IMG/VR virus record: IMGVR_UViG_3300024346_000429
Location: 1 to 26,760 of that record
DNA length: 26,760 nt
Direction: 5' to 3' (one strand)
Source: a virus
Positions 15,981 to 23,007 of this stretch are shown piece by piece. Positions within the stretch are counted from its first letter, which is position 1. Each line of letters starts with the position of its first letter. The position numbers were made by a program, and so were the translations under genes. The notes under the pieces were generated by a model. It was not told the origin of the DNA and ran no database searches. It worked only from the letters and a program-made list of their open reading frames with translations.

Positions 15981-16796
15981 ATGACAGACGCATTAGCATT
16001 ACGTGATAACGCACGTGAACAATTAGCGCAAATTAAAACGCTAGAATCAGGTATAAACTACTTGAACAAAGTAAAAGCGATTGAAGTATGGGCAAAGGCT
16101 GAAAAGAAAGATGCCGAACTTCAGAACATGATTGCCGAACAGAAGATACGCACGCAAAGAATCTTAGGGCAGTTGTTGAAGGAAAATGAAATTAGTAAAA
16201 CTAGTGGCAATGTAAATCAGTACACCAAAAGTGCCTTGGTCGAAGACACCAACCAAGGCAAAACTAAGTTATCTGATTTTGGTTTAAGCAAAGAGCAGTC
16301 ATCCACTTTCCAAAAGATTGCAGCACTACCAGAAGAAATCTTTGAGCGTGAGATTGCAACTGCAAAAGATGAAAGCATAAAGCGTGTTGAACTAACTACC
16401 AGCCGAGTGTTGTTTGCTGCTAAGGAATACGAACAACAAAAGAAAAAAGACGATGCGCAGATTACCACACGTGACCAACAATTAATTGAAGCCTTGAAGC
16501 GTGGTGAAACTGTTGTAGTAAATCAGAAAGTTGATTTAGCTGCCATAAAATACGCAGAAACAAACGACAAGTATGTTCGTTGTGATCGCTTCAGTGATTT
16601 TGGTAATCCCTTTGAAATGGATAAGGATGGTAATCGTGATGAGGTATGTGATAACTACGAGCAATACTACTTACCATTTAAACCTAGCATTCACAAACAG
16701 CTAATGAATTTAAAAGGCAAAGCACTTGGTTGCTGGTGCGCACCGCTTCGTTGTCATTGTGATACCTTAATACAATTAATCAATGCACACAATTAG
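15981..16796 (+). CDS. Fusion of a helical phage domain to a DUF4326 domain
   Basis: 271 residues from the ATG at 15981. An ATG at 15951 would add 10 hydrophobic residues read through leader sequence, so I prefer 15981. Residues 1 to about 165 are helical: MTDALALRDNAREQLAQIKT, then KAIEVWAKAEKKDAEL, then DFGLSKEQSSTFQKIAALPE, a pattern I know from ParB-like or replication-associated phage proteins. After a linker, residues about 200 to 268 carry DUF4326 features: FGNPFEMDKDGNRDEVCDNY and LKGKALGCWCAPLRCHCDTL, where the Cys and His residues could bind metal. The function of DUF4326 is unknown to me. It overlaps the next gene by 14 bases, so the two are probably made together. Confidence 0.75.
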   Translation: MTDALALRDNAREQLAQIKTLESGINYLNKVKAIEVWAKAEKKDAELQNMIAEQKIRTQRILGQLLKENEISKTSGNVNQYTKSALVEDTNQGKTKLSDFGLSKEQSSTFQKIAALPEEIFEREIATAKDESIKRVELTTSRVLFAAKEYEQQKKKDDAQITTRDQQLIEALKRGETVVVNQKVDLAAIKYAETNDKYVRCDRFSDFGNPFEMDKDGNRDEVCDNYEQYYLPFKPSIHKQLMNLKGKALGCWCAPLRCHCDTLIQLINAHN

Positions 16797-17451
16797 ATTC
16801 CTACAGATAGCCATTGCTCAATTTGAAATGAATAGCAAGCTTGGCGGTTATTACCATTGCAGCATTGGTTTGGATTTGAATACCAACGAACTGATAAGAC
16901 TGTATCCAGTTGCATTGAATACCATGTATAAGCATCATCAGTATGAAGTGCAAGTTGAACCTATGACATGCCGTCGTGAAAATTCATACAAGCCATTGCG
17001 TATAAGTTATATTGGAAAGCAGGATAGACAAGACACCGACTTAATGCTTAACAAGATTGCTGTTACAACTGTAGACACATTAAATGAATACCGTTTGTCA
17101 ATGGGTATTGTGGATGCGTCAAGCAAAAAGTTATTGGTTCAAACCAATATGCAAGAAGTGTACGCAACGCAAGCAAGTTTGTTTGATGATGTAGCTGTTG
17201 CCAAACCAATAATACGAAGCCATGCAGACAGCGTACACAAAGATATACGCATCCAGTTTGCAGATAAGGAAACCGATCAAGGCTATCGCAATTTAAGTTA
17301 CAATGAAAGTCATTTCTATATTGGTTTGGAACGCAATGGATCTCTTCCAAATACTTACAGCATGCCACATTGGAACAGATTAATTGTAGGCAACTTGCGA
17401 AATCATCGCAGCACTTTCATAGGTTTGTGTTTATTCAAATCAAATCAATAA
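16783..17451 (+). CDS. Uncharacterised protein of the 'RLYPV' type
   Basis: 222 residues. Visible features are GLDLNTNELIRLYPVALNTM near 30, EVQVEPMTCRRENSYKPLRI near 56, EYRLSMGIVDASSKKLL, and a C-terminus MPHWNRLIVGNLRNHRSTFI followed by GLCLF. It resembles, from memory, an uncharacterised bacterial family with a WIRLYPIPFR motif and a similar C-terminal strand, often found in accessory regions. I cannot confirm that without a search, and no function is assigned. It overlaps the DUF4326 gene by 14 bases, and the two form a unit behind P2. The next gene follows after only three bases. Confidence 0.6.
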   Translation: MHTIRFLQIAIAQFEMNSKLGGYYHCSIGLDLNTNELIRLYPVALNTMYKHHQYEVQVEPMTCRRENSYKPLRISYIGKQDRQDTDLMLNKIAVTTVDTLNEYRLSMGIVDASSKKLLVQTNMQEVYATQASLFDDVAVAKPIIRSHADSVHKDIRIQFADKETDQGYRNLSYNESHFYIGLERNGSLPNTYSMPHWNRLIVGNLRNHRSTFIGLCLFKSNQ

Positions 17452-17454
17452 CAC

Positions 17455-18255
17455 ATGGCAAAAGACCCTGCATTTCTTTTTTACTCATCCGATTTTATCT
17501 CTGGTGTGCAAGACCTAACCATGGAAGAGCGTGGTCAGTACATCACTTTGCTTTGCCTGCAACATCAAAAGGGACACCTTACCGAAAAGATGATACGGCT
17601 ATGCTGCGGCAATGCCACGGCAGATGTGCTGGCAAAGTTTCGGCAGGATGAGAATGGATTATTTTTTAACGAGCGACTTGAAACCGAGCGTGAAAAAAGA
17701 AAAGCACATGGTGAAAAGCAGCGTGCCCGTGCTATTGATGGATGGAAGAAAAGAAAAAACAACAACTGTGACATTGATGCCACGGCATCTACCACGGCAT
17801 ATGCCACGGCAATGCCTTTAGAAGATGTAAATGAAAATGAAAATATAAATGAAGTTATAGTTGAAGATGCAAATGAAAAAAAGACTATGCGCAAAAAGTT
17901 TGTGAAGCCACAGGAGCATGAGGTGTGCAACTACATGGGTGAACTAAGTGTGCAGGGCAGCAACTTTCTTAGCGAAGAGAAGGTACTTAACTTTGCCCGG
18001 GTATTCATTGACCATTACGAAGCCAATGGTTGGATAGCTGGCAAAGTACCAATGAAAGACTGGAGAAGTTCAGTGCGCAACTGGATGCGCAGGGAGTGGG
18101 ACAAAGTAAAAAATCAAAAACAAAATACAAATGGAAAACAATCTAATTCAACATCAGACAGCATTGCAAAAGCTAACCAACTTTATGCCGAAGCAGTCGC
18201 TATCAGTAGAGCACGCGATAACACAGGACCAGATAGGACTACTGCGGAAGCTTGA
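17455..18255 (+). CDS. Replication initiator/replisome organiser (DUF1376 plus DnaD-like region)
   Basis: 266 residues. The N-terminus reads like DUF1376: AKDPAFLFYSSDFISGVQDL, then MEERGQYITLLCLQHQKGHL. A basic stretch (REKRKAHGEKQRARAIDGWK) and an Asn/Glu/Thr-rich linker at about 105 to 145 follow. The C-terminus has FARVFIDHYEANGWIAGKVP and MKDWRSSVRNWMRREWDKVK, as in DnaD-like phage replication proteins that bind the origin and recruit the helicase. The linker DNA holds three 12-bp direct repeats and an AT-rich stretch (separate entries). The last 125 bases overlap the next gene in another frame. The family is fairly sure; the DNA-binding role is by analogy. Confidence 0.8.
   Translation: MAKDPAFLFYSSDFISGVQDLTMEERGQYITLLCLQHQKGHLTEKMIRLCCGNATADVLAKFRQDENGLFFNERLETEREKRKAHGEKQRARAIDGWKKRKNNNCDIDATASTTAYATAMPLEDVNENENINEVIVEDANEKKTMRKKFVKPQEHEVCNYMGELSVQGSNFLSEEKVLNFARVFIDHYEANGWIAGKVPMKDWRSSVRNWMRREWDKVKNQKQNTNGKQSNSTSDSIAKANQLYAEAVAISRARDNTGPDRTTAEA
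17778..17813 (+). repeat. Three 12-bp iterons inside the replication initiator gene
   Basis: TGCCACGGCA at 17778, TACCACGGCA at 17790 and TGCCACGGCA at 17802 have an exact 12-bp period and one mismatch. A fourth TGCCACGGCA lies apart at 17613. The repeat is itself partly palindromic (TGCC and GGCA arms). An AT-rich stretch follows immediately (about 17818 to 17885). The layout resembles the lambda origin inside gene O. Confidence 0.55.
17818..17885 (+). other. AT-rich stretch next to the iterons, candidate unwinding element
   Basis: About 68 bases with very few C, made of repeated AAATGA-like words, encode an Asn/Glu-rich linker. Adjacent to 12-bp iterons in a replication gene, it is a natural candidate for the strand-opening part of an origin. 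The coding constraint of a low-complexity linker could also explain it. Confidence 0.4.
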
Positions 18256-18820
18256 CAAACAAACAACCAAGGAAAAAATCATGCAGTTGGTTACACGATG
18301 CACACAACTAATGAATGTGCAGAATAACATGAATGGTATGCAGATTGAATTTTGCGCTGAACACATTTTAGAAAGTAAATACTTTTATTCACTTGAAGAT
18401 GTGCAGCTGTGTTTAGATCGCGGTGCTATTGGTGCGTATGGAACTATCTACAACCGCATTGATCCTGCTACTGTGCTTTCATGGTTTCCCCTTTACGATC
18501 AACAAAGGCAACCGTATGTAGATGCAAGGAGAAAAGCAAAGCAAGAAGCCAACAACATCTACGACATCTTTGCCCATCCACAAATGGCAGAAGCATTGCA
18601 ACAGGTGAGTGATAAGTTGTTGATTAAGGAACAGCCAGTGCGTGAATACAAACGCAGCAAGGTGTCTAACTTTGAACAGTTGATGATGGATGAATACGAT
18701 GAGTTGCCACTGTGGGGCGAAGACGTTGCATTCAGACTTTACAACACCAAGCCATATCAGTTTACCGAGTACCGCAAGGAACGCTATCGTGAATTGATTG
18801 AACAACAAAATGAATACTGA
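18131..18820 (+). CDS. Replication-region protein, possible helicase-loader-like accessory
   Basis: 229 residues. The middle has FCAEHILESKYFYSLEDVQL followed by CLDRGAIGAYGTIYNRIDPA and TVLSWFPLYDQQRQPYVDAR. I have seen this pattern in small proteins of Bacteroidota phages and plasmids (possibly the DUF6633 group, from memory). The C-terminus is helical and charged (YRKERYRELIEQQNEY). The ATG at 18131 gives a 125-base overlap with the initiator gene. The overlapped N-terminus (ALQKLTNFMPKQSLSV) looks coding, and an internal start at 18281 would lose it. The position after the initiator is where helicase loaders often lie, but I see no Walker motif, so that role is unproven. Confidence 0.65.
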   Translation: MENNLIQHQTALQKLTNFMPKQSLSVEHAITQDQIGLLRKLDKQTTKEKIMQLVTRCTQLMNVQNNMNGMQIEFCAEHILESKYFYSLEDVQLCLDRGAIGAYGTIYNRIDPATVLSWFPLYDQQRQPYVDARRKAKQEANNIYDIFAHPQMAEALQQVSDKLLIKEQPVREYKRSKVSNFEQLMMDEYDELPLWGEDVAFRLYNTKPYQFTEYRKERYRELIEQQNEY

Positions 18821-19029
18821 TGCAGTACAAAACTTCTGAAGGCATAACCTGCGATGTGATTTTCAAATGTGAATCATGTGAGTGCCGTAAATTTCAGCGA
18901 CCAAGTTACTACCTGCAGCCGCTAACATTTTTGGAAGGTGTTTATGAATGCAGTAATTGTCAAGAGGAGTTCTGTTACTACGATGAAGCTTTCACACTAA
19001 TGCCATCACAACTAAATTTATTTGAATGA
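18820..19029 (+). CDS. Small zinc-ribbon-like protein, 69 residues
   Basis: Two Cys pairs in zinc-ribbon spacing, CESCEC near residue 17 and CSNC near 43, flank a hydrophobic stretch (QRPSYYLQPLTFLEGVYE). The N-terminus MQYKTSEGITCDVIFK is beta-like. The start overlaps the previous stop as TGATG and the end overlaps the next gene as ATGA. Metal binding is inferred from the spacing; no function is known. Confidence 0.65.
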   Translation: MQYKTSEGITCDVIFKCESCECRKFQRPSYYLQPLTFLEGVYECSNCQEEFCYYDEAFTLMPSQLNLFE

Positions 19030-19187
19030 AAATCTACGACATACAACGTGAGGTGCAACTGCTACACAACTTGTACCTGTGTACTGCAAAAAGAAGTTTG
19101 CGCCCATCGCTAAAAGATAATTTGCAGATGACTTTGATACTGGAAGAGTTGTATCTTTTGACTGAAAAAGAGAAGTACAAATTGTGA
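19026..19187 (+). CDS. Small helical protein, 53 residues
   Basis: Overlaps the zinc-ribbon gene by ATGA at its start and the next gene by GTGA at its end, which is good evidence that it is real. The product (MKIYDIQREVQLLHNLYLCT, then LQMTLILEELYLLTEKEK) is predicted as amphipathic helices without a membrane segment. No family recognised. Confidence 0.65.
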   Translation: MKIYDIQREVQLLHNLYLCTAKRSLRPSLKDNLQMTLILEELYLLTEKEKYKL

Positions 19188-19366
19188 CTATTGCAGAACT
19201 AATGATACTGCTGCGAGAGTTTGATGAAGAGACTGAAATCTTTATCGGTTACGTAGACGGTCACACAATAGTTCAAGAAGATTTTTGGGTAGTTGAAACA
19301 TTTGCACGTGACGACTACAAGACAGTGAGCCTAATGGTGGATGATATAAACATAATTAATAATTAA
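19184..19366 (+). CDS. Small acidic protein, 60 residues (GTG start)
   Basis: Starts with GTG at 19184 in a GTGA overlap. The N-terminus MTIAELMILLREFDEETEIF is a pattern common to many small phage proteins with an N-terminal helix followed by an acidic strand region. The rest alternates strands (IGYVDGHTIVQEDFWVVETF). It lies 4 bases before the next gene. Function unknown. Confidence 0.6.
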   Translation: MTIAELMILLREFDEETEIFIGYVDGHTIVQEDFWVVETFARDDYKTVSLMVDDINIINN

Positions 19367-19370
19367 TACA

Positions 19371-19628
19371 ATGAGTAACTACACACAGAAAGAAGGGCAG
19401 GGTAGCCTTTTCAAAAACACCTACAAGGAAGCAGCTGCACAACCAGACTACACGGGCAGCGTGTTAATCAATGGCAAAGAGATGCGACTTGCTGCATGGG
19501 TCAAAGAAGGTAAGAACGGTAAGTTCTTTTCATTGCAGTTGTCAGAAAGTGACAAGCCAAAAGTTGACAAGGCAGAAAGTGTCAAGACAAATAATGTCCA
19601 AAATCATAGCGACGATTTGCCTTTTTAA
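19371..19628 (+). CDS. Small protein with SSB-like acidic tail
   Basis: 85 residues. The core DYTGSVLINGKEMRLAAWVK followed by NGKFFSLQLSE looks like a short beta-barrel fragment of the OB or DUF736 kind. The C-terminus ends HSDDLPF, very close to the DDDIPF tip of bacterial SSB that recruits repair and replication proteins. The protein is much shorter than a normal SSB (about 110 to 180 residues). A mini-SSB or a mimic of the SSB tail is plausible. It overlaps the large terminase as TAATG. Confidence 0.6.
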   Translation: MSNYTQKEGQGSLFKNTYKEAAAQPDYTGSVLINGKEMRLAAWVKEGKNGKFFSLQLSESDKPKVDKAESVKTNNVQNHSDDLPF

Positions 19629-20926
19629 TGATTGAGTATTTGCCAAAGCAAAATGAAGCACTGCGTGTGTTGGGTAATTCACACCCGGCACGTGTGGTGC
19701 TTTTTGGTGGTGCAGCTGGTGGATCAAAATCTTTCATCGGTTGCGCTTGGCAGATAAGTAGACGATTCAAATACCCCGGCACGCGAGGTCTGATTGGTCG
19801 CAGCAAACTTGACACGTTAAAAAAGACAACGCTCAAAACATTCTTTGAAGTTGCACAGATGCTTGGTCTTGCACCAAATGAACACTACACAATCAACAAC
19901 CAAACACACGTTATTACTTTTGCAAATGGTAGTGAGATAATTTTAAAGGACTTGTTTGCCTACCCAAGTGATCCTGAATTTCATTCACTTGGTGGACTTG
20001 AGTTAACGGATGCATACGTGGATGAAGCTGCGCAGGTATCAAAGCGTGCAATAGACATTCTACAGTCACGCATCCGATTTAAGCTACGTGAATTTGATTT
20101 ACCACCAAAGATGTTGCTCACATGCAATCCGTCAAAGGGATGGCTTTACAATGAGTTCTACGCACCATACAAGTTGGACAACTTAGCGCAGCACCTTGCC
20201 TTTATTCCATCACTTCCAACAGATAACCCACACCTGCCAGATAGCTATCTTGAAACACTTGAGCGATTGCCTGAAATAGATAGGCGAAGGCTGTTGTATG
20301 GTGACTGGGAATACGATGAGTCAGTAGATAACATGTACAACTACGATGACTTGGTGCGATGCTTCAGGGAAGAGGAAGCAAAGGGAGATAAATTTATCAG
20401 TGCCGACATTGCACGACTTGGTAAGGACCGAAGCGTGGTGTGCGTGTGGCATGGTTTGCAGTTAATCGAGATCCAAGAACTACGCAAGCAACCAATAACA
20501 TCTGTTGTCACTTTGATCAAACAACTTTGCGACAAGCACAGTGTGAAATTATCTAATGTGATCTGTGATGAAGATGGTGTAGGTGGAGGTGTCACGGATT
20601 TTTTAAAGTGTAGAGGCTTCCTTAATGGTGGTCGTGCAAAGCAATCGGATAAGTTCACCAACCAAAAAGCGGAATGCTATTTTAAGTTGGCAGAACTTGT
20701 AGAGCAGAACAAAATTATTTTCAAGGTTAGCCAGTACAGGGATGTGATCGTGCAGGAACTGGACATGATAAGACGCAGGCAACCCGAAGCCGATGGCAAG
20801 CTTGCAGTGATAAGCAAGGATGAGATAGCACGCATGCATGGTAAAAGTCCTGACTACGCTGATGCAATCATGATGCGCATGTATTTTGAACTATTCCCAA
20901 ACTACGGCAGCTATTCGTGGGCGTAA
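19628..20926 (+). CDS. terL: Terminase large subunit
   Basis: 432 residues, a normal length. The packaging ATPase part has Walker A VLFGGAAGGSKSFIG (residues 24 to 38) and Walker B with AYVDEA (D132, E133), then LLTCNPSKGW as motif III. The RNase-H-like nuclease part has ISADIARLGKDRSVV (D260), VICDEDGVGGGV (D314, D316) and SPDYADAIMMR (D409, D412). The enzyme cuts concatemeric DNA and drives it into the prohead. It is encoded with replication genes, overlaps the SSB-like gene as TAATG, and sits on the opposite strand from the structural operon and the small-terminase-like gene. The assignment is secure. Confidence 0.95.
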   Translation: MIEYLPKQNEALRVLGNSHPARVVLFGGAAGGSKSFIGCAWQISRRFKYPGTRGLIGRSKLDTLKKTTLKTFFEVAQMLGLAPNEHYTINNQTHVITFANGSEIILKDLFAYPSDPEFHSLGGLELTDAYVDEAAQVSKRAIDILQSRIRFKLREFDLPPKMLLTCNPSKGWLYNEFYAPYKLDNLAQHLAFIPSLPTDNPHLPDSYLETLERLPEIDRRRLLYGDWEYDESVDNMYNYDDLVRCFREEEAKGDKFISADIARLGKDRSVVCVWHGLQLIEIQELRKQPITSVVTLIKQLCDKHSVKLSNVICDEDGVGGGVTDFLKCRGFLNGGRAKQSDKFTNQKAECYFKLAELVEQNKIIFKVSQYRDVIVQELDMIRRRQPEADGKLAVISKDEIARMHGKSPDYADAIMMRMYFELFPNYGSYSWA

Positions 20927-20957
20927 AAGTCACAAAACCTAGCATATTTGTGTCACA

Positions 20958-20991
20958 TGTAACACGTTACAACAGGTTACAATCTGTAACC
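20958..20991. promoter_or_regulatory. Tandem palindromes built on GTTACA/TGTAAC
   Basis: TGTAACACGTTACA (20958 to 20971) and GGTTACAATCTGTAACC (20975 to 20991) are perfect inverted repeats sharing the same half-site. A fifth half-site, GTTACA, lies at 21074 to 21079 directly before the P3 -7 element. This suggests an operator or origin-type site downstream of the terminase. Confidence 0.5.
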
Positions 20992-21024
20992 GACTGAGGT
21001 AAGTCGCTGATTTCCAAACACACG

Positions 21025-21047
21025 TTTGTTAAAATTTGTTAAATTTG
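21025..21047 (+). repeat. AT-rich direct repeats TTTGTTAAA
   Basis: TTTGTTAAA occurs at 21025 and 21035, followed by TTTG at 21044. It lies in the 330-base gap between the large terminase and the recombination genes, between the palindromes and P3. One copy gives a promoter-like TAAATTTG (21040) but lacks a -33 element at the right distance. Confidence 0.4.
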
Positions 21048-21058
21048 TAGGTCACCTA

Positions 21059-21088
21059 TTGCAGGGGTAAAAAGTTACACTACATTTG
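21059..21088 (+). promoter_or_regulatory. P3 promoter, Bacteroidota type
   Basis: TTG at 21059 to 21061, a 19-base spacer and TACATTTG at 21081 to 21088. A degraded palindrome AAAGT-TAC-ACTAC (21071 to 21083) overlaps the -7 element in the same position as the P2 palindrome. It drives the recombination operon. Confidence 0.65.
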
Positions 21089-21109
21089 TCAAACAAATAA
21101 CAACAAGAC

Positions 21110-21214
21110 ATGAAAACAACCAGTACCATCCTTCGCTACATAGTAGCCGCCATTATTTTTTTAGCAATTCTTAACTATTGCCAAGAGCTTAATGATTGCC
21201 TAATGAAACACTAA
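21110..21214 (+). CDS. Tiny membrane peptide, 34 residues
   Basis: The first ATG after P3 starts MKTTSTILRYIVAAIIFLAI, with a hydrophobic segment at about residues 10 to 22, and a short tail (YCQELNDCLMKH) with two Cys. A basic N-terminus, one membrane helix and a short C-terminal end fit a single-pass membrane peptide. No family recognised. An A-rich leader precedes it. It could be a leader peptide for the recombination genes. Confidence 0.5.
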   Translation: MKTTSTILRYIVAAIIFLAILNYCQELNDCLMKH

Positions 21215-21256
21215 GCCGTATCTTTACAATCAATCATTTAATCAATAACAACACAC

Positions 21257-21931
21257 ATGAATTTTCACAAAGACAACCTTGAAGCATTGCAAAAATTTCA
21301 GCAGATGCTCAACACTTCACCCGATCAGGTGGGGTTAGAAAAGACACCCGATGGCAAAGCTGTTACATTAGTAATTAGCCACGTAGAAACCACGCTAGAT
21401 GAAATGTTTTTCGGGCATTGGCGCACTGAGAATTTCAAATGGGAGCGCATGGCAAATGAAGTGGTAGGATCACTTGACTTAGTAATCATTCACCCCATCA
21501 CAGGCTACGAACTACGCAGAACTGGTGCAGGTGCAATCGTTATTATGGTAGACAGAGTGCCAAGTCAATTAGCAGCCGATCCAATAGAACGCAATAGGTG
21601 GGCATTGAACGCAGATAACAAGAAACCTAACGCATTAGACCTTGCATTCCCTAAACTCAAGACAGAGTGCCTTAAAAACGCTGCAGTGTCATTTGGCAAG
21701 TTGCTTGGTCGTGACTTGAATAGAAAGAACGTAGACATCTACAAGCCATTCAAGTTGAAGGGTACACTTAACACATCAAACAAGGATGTGCAATACCTAA
21801 TGGAACTAATCGACAAGGCGAAAAACCTAGACGATTGCGACATCATTTTGCAGGCATGCCCGGAAGAGTTCTTTCAACAGATTCAACCGCTTGTAAATGT
21901 TAAAAAGCAACAGCTATCAACGCTATCATAG
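21257..21931 (+). CDS. Single-strand annealing recombinase, Rad52/Sak-like
   Basis: 224 residues. The core WERMANEVVGSLDLVIIHPI, then TGYELRRTGAGAIVIMVDRV and a conserved stretch KKPNALDLAFPKLKTECLKN and AAVSFGKLLGRDLNRKNVD, is typical of Rad52-like phage annealing proteins. These coat single strands and pair homologous DNA. The next gene is a YqaJ exonuclease, which is the usual partner, as in Red alpha/beta. An A-rich leader follows P3 and the tiny membrane gene. The family call rests on recognition of the pattern and on the partner gene; the exact subfamily is uncertain. Confidence 0.7.
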   Translation: MNFHKDNLEALQKFQQMLNTSPDQVGLEKTPDGKAVTLVISHVETTLDEMFFGHWRTENFKWERMANEVVGSLDLVIIHPITGYELRRTGAGAIVIMVDRVPSQLAADPIERNRWALNADNKKPNALDLAFPKLKTECLKNAAVSFGKLLGRDLNRKNVDIYKPFKLKGTLNTSNKDVQYLMELIDKAKNLDDCDIILQACPEEFFQQIQPLVNVKKQQLSTLS

Positions 21932-21960
21932 TACATTTGAAAATCAATAACACACACACA

Positions 21961-22728
21961 ATGGAACAAACTTTATTTAGAGCATCGCAGTTAGGCAAGC
22001 TAATGACTGATGCACGCACCAAGACAGGACTAAGCGAAACATGCAAGAGCGCACTGCTTGACATCTACATTCAAAAGAAGTACAAGCGGTACAAAGAAAT
22101 CAGCAACAAGTACATCGAGAAAGGACTGGCTGTGGAGAATGATGCTATCGACTTGTGGCGCAGGGAACGTGGCGCAATCGTATTTAAGAATGAAAACAAT
22201 TTTAAAAATGATTTTGTATCAGGCACACCCGACTTACTTATCAAAGACGCATCAGGTAACTGCATCAATGTACCCGATATCAAGTCAAGTTGGGATATAC
22301 ACACCTTCATAGATTCAAAGGTAAATGATTTGAGCAAAGACTACTATTGGCAAGGGCAGGCATACATGTGGCTAATGGGCGCACCTACTGCAACCTTTTG
22401 CTTTGTGCTTGTCAATGCACCAAGTCAAATGATTGACGATGAAAAGTACCGCCTTGCTCGCAGGATGAATTTGATTGATCCACAAGCTGATCCTGAATTC
22501 ATACGCAAGGCATCACAGATTGAGCGCAATATGATTTTTGACATGCCCACATTCCTTGCTGAAAATCCACACGCTAATCTTGAAAGTGATTTGGCTAATT
22601 GGTCACACGACATACCAGTTGAAAAACGCATCCACGAAAAGGTTGTGATGTTTGATGCAGATGCAATCGCAAAGCTTCAAGAGCGTGTGCCTATGTGGCG
22701 TGAATACTTAAATACTTTGGATCATTAA
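21961..22728 (+). CDS. YqaJ-type exonuclease (recombination)
   Basis: 255 residues from the ATG at 21961; a TTG at 21937 would add 8 residues and is less likely. The sequence FRASQLGKLMTDARTKTG opens like YqaJ, followed by KGLAVENDAIDLWRRERGAI (conserved Glu), FVSGTPDLLIKD and VPDIKSSWDIHTF, which carry the G-x-PD and D-I-K residues of the PD-(D/E)xK core, and YWQGQAYMWLMGA. These exonucleases resect DNA ends to give strands for the annealing protein encoded just upstream. A TACATTTG occurs at 21932 but has no good -33 element. Confidence 0.88.
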   Translation: MEQTLFRASQLGKLMTDARTKTGLSETCKSALLDIYIQKKYKRYKEISNKYIEKGLAVENDAIDLWRRERGAIVFKNENNFKNDFVSGTPDLLIKDASGNCINVPDIKSSWDIHTFIDSKVNDLSKDYYWQGQAYMWLMGAPTATFCFVLVNAPSQMIDDEKYRLARRMNLIDPQADPEFIRKASQIERNMIFDMPTFLAENPHANLESDLANWSHDIPVEKRIHEKVVMFDADAIAKLQERVPMWREYLNTLDH

Positions 22729-22785
22729 AGTCAAACCATACCCTTACATTTATTAGCAATAAGTCAAGGTGAACAAAACAATACT

Positions 22786-23007
22786 ATGAAAAAACAAACA
22801 GCGGTTGAATGGTTAATAGATGTACTGCGCAACCAAATAGAACAAGGCACACTGGATGCAATATCAATTAGCAAACTGAAGTTGTATGCTAAGGACATTG
22901 AGAAAAATCAGATTGTTGATGCCGTGAATGATTCTTGGAACATGGCAAAACATTCAAATTTTGCGGATGCCCAAGCCGAACAATACTACAACGAAACATA
23001 CAAATGA
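22786..23007 (+). CDS. Small conserved phage protein, 73 residues
   Basis: MKKQTAVEWLIDVLRNQIEQ, then LKLYAKDIEKNQIVDAVNDS and DAQAEQYYNETYK form a pattern I have seen often in small phage proteins of Bacteroidota: a helical protein with an xxYYNETY end. The function is not known to me. It overlaps the next gene by ATGA. A 57-base gap precedes it, with only a weak -7 look-alike. Confidence 0.65.
   Translation: MKKQTAVEWLIDVLRNQIEQGTLDAISISKLKLYAKDIEKNQIVDAVNDSWNMAKHSNFADAQAEQYYNETYK

Noticed and set aside
21932-21939. TACATTTG before the YqaJ gene as a fourth promoter
   Set aside because: No TTG or TTTG at the 19-base distance found at P1, P2 and P3; probably chance in an AT-rich gap.
22745-22752. 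TACATTTA in the gap after the exonuclease gene as a promoter
   Set aside because: Last base does not fit TAnnTTTG, and the only upstream TTTG is 25 bases away.
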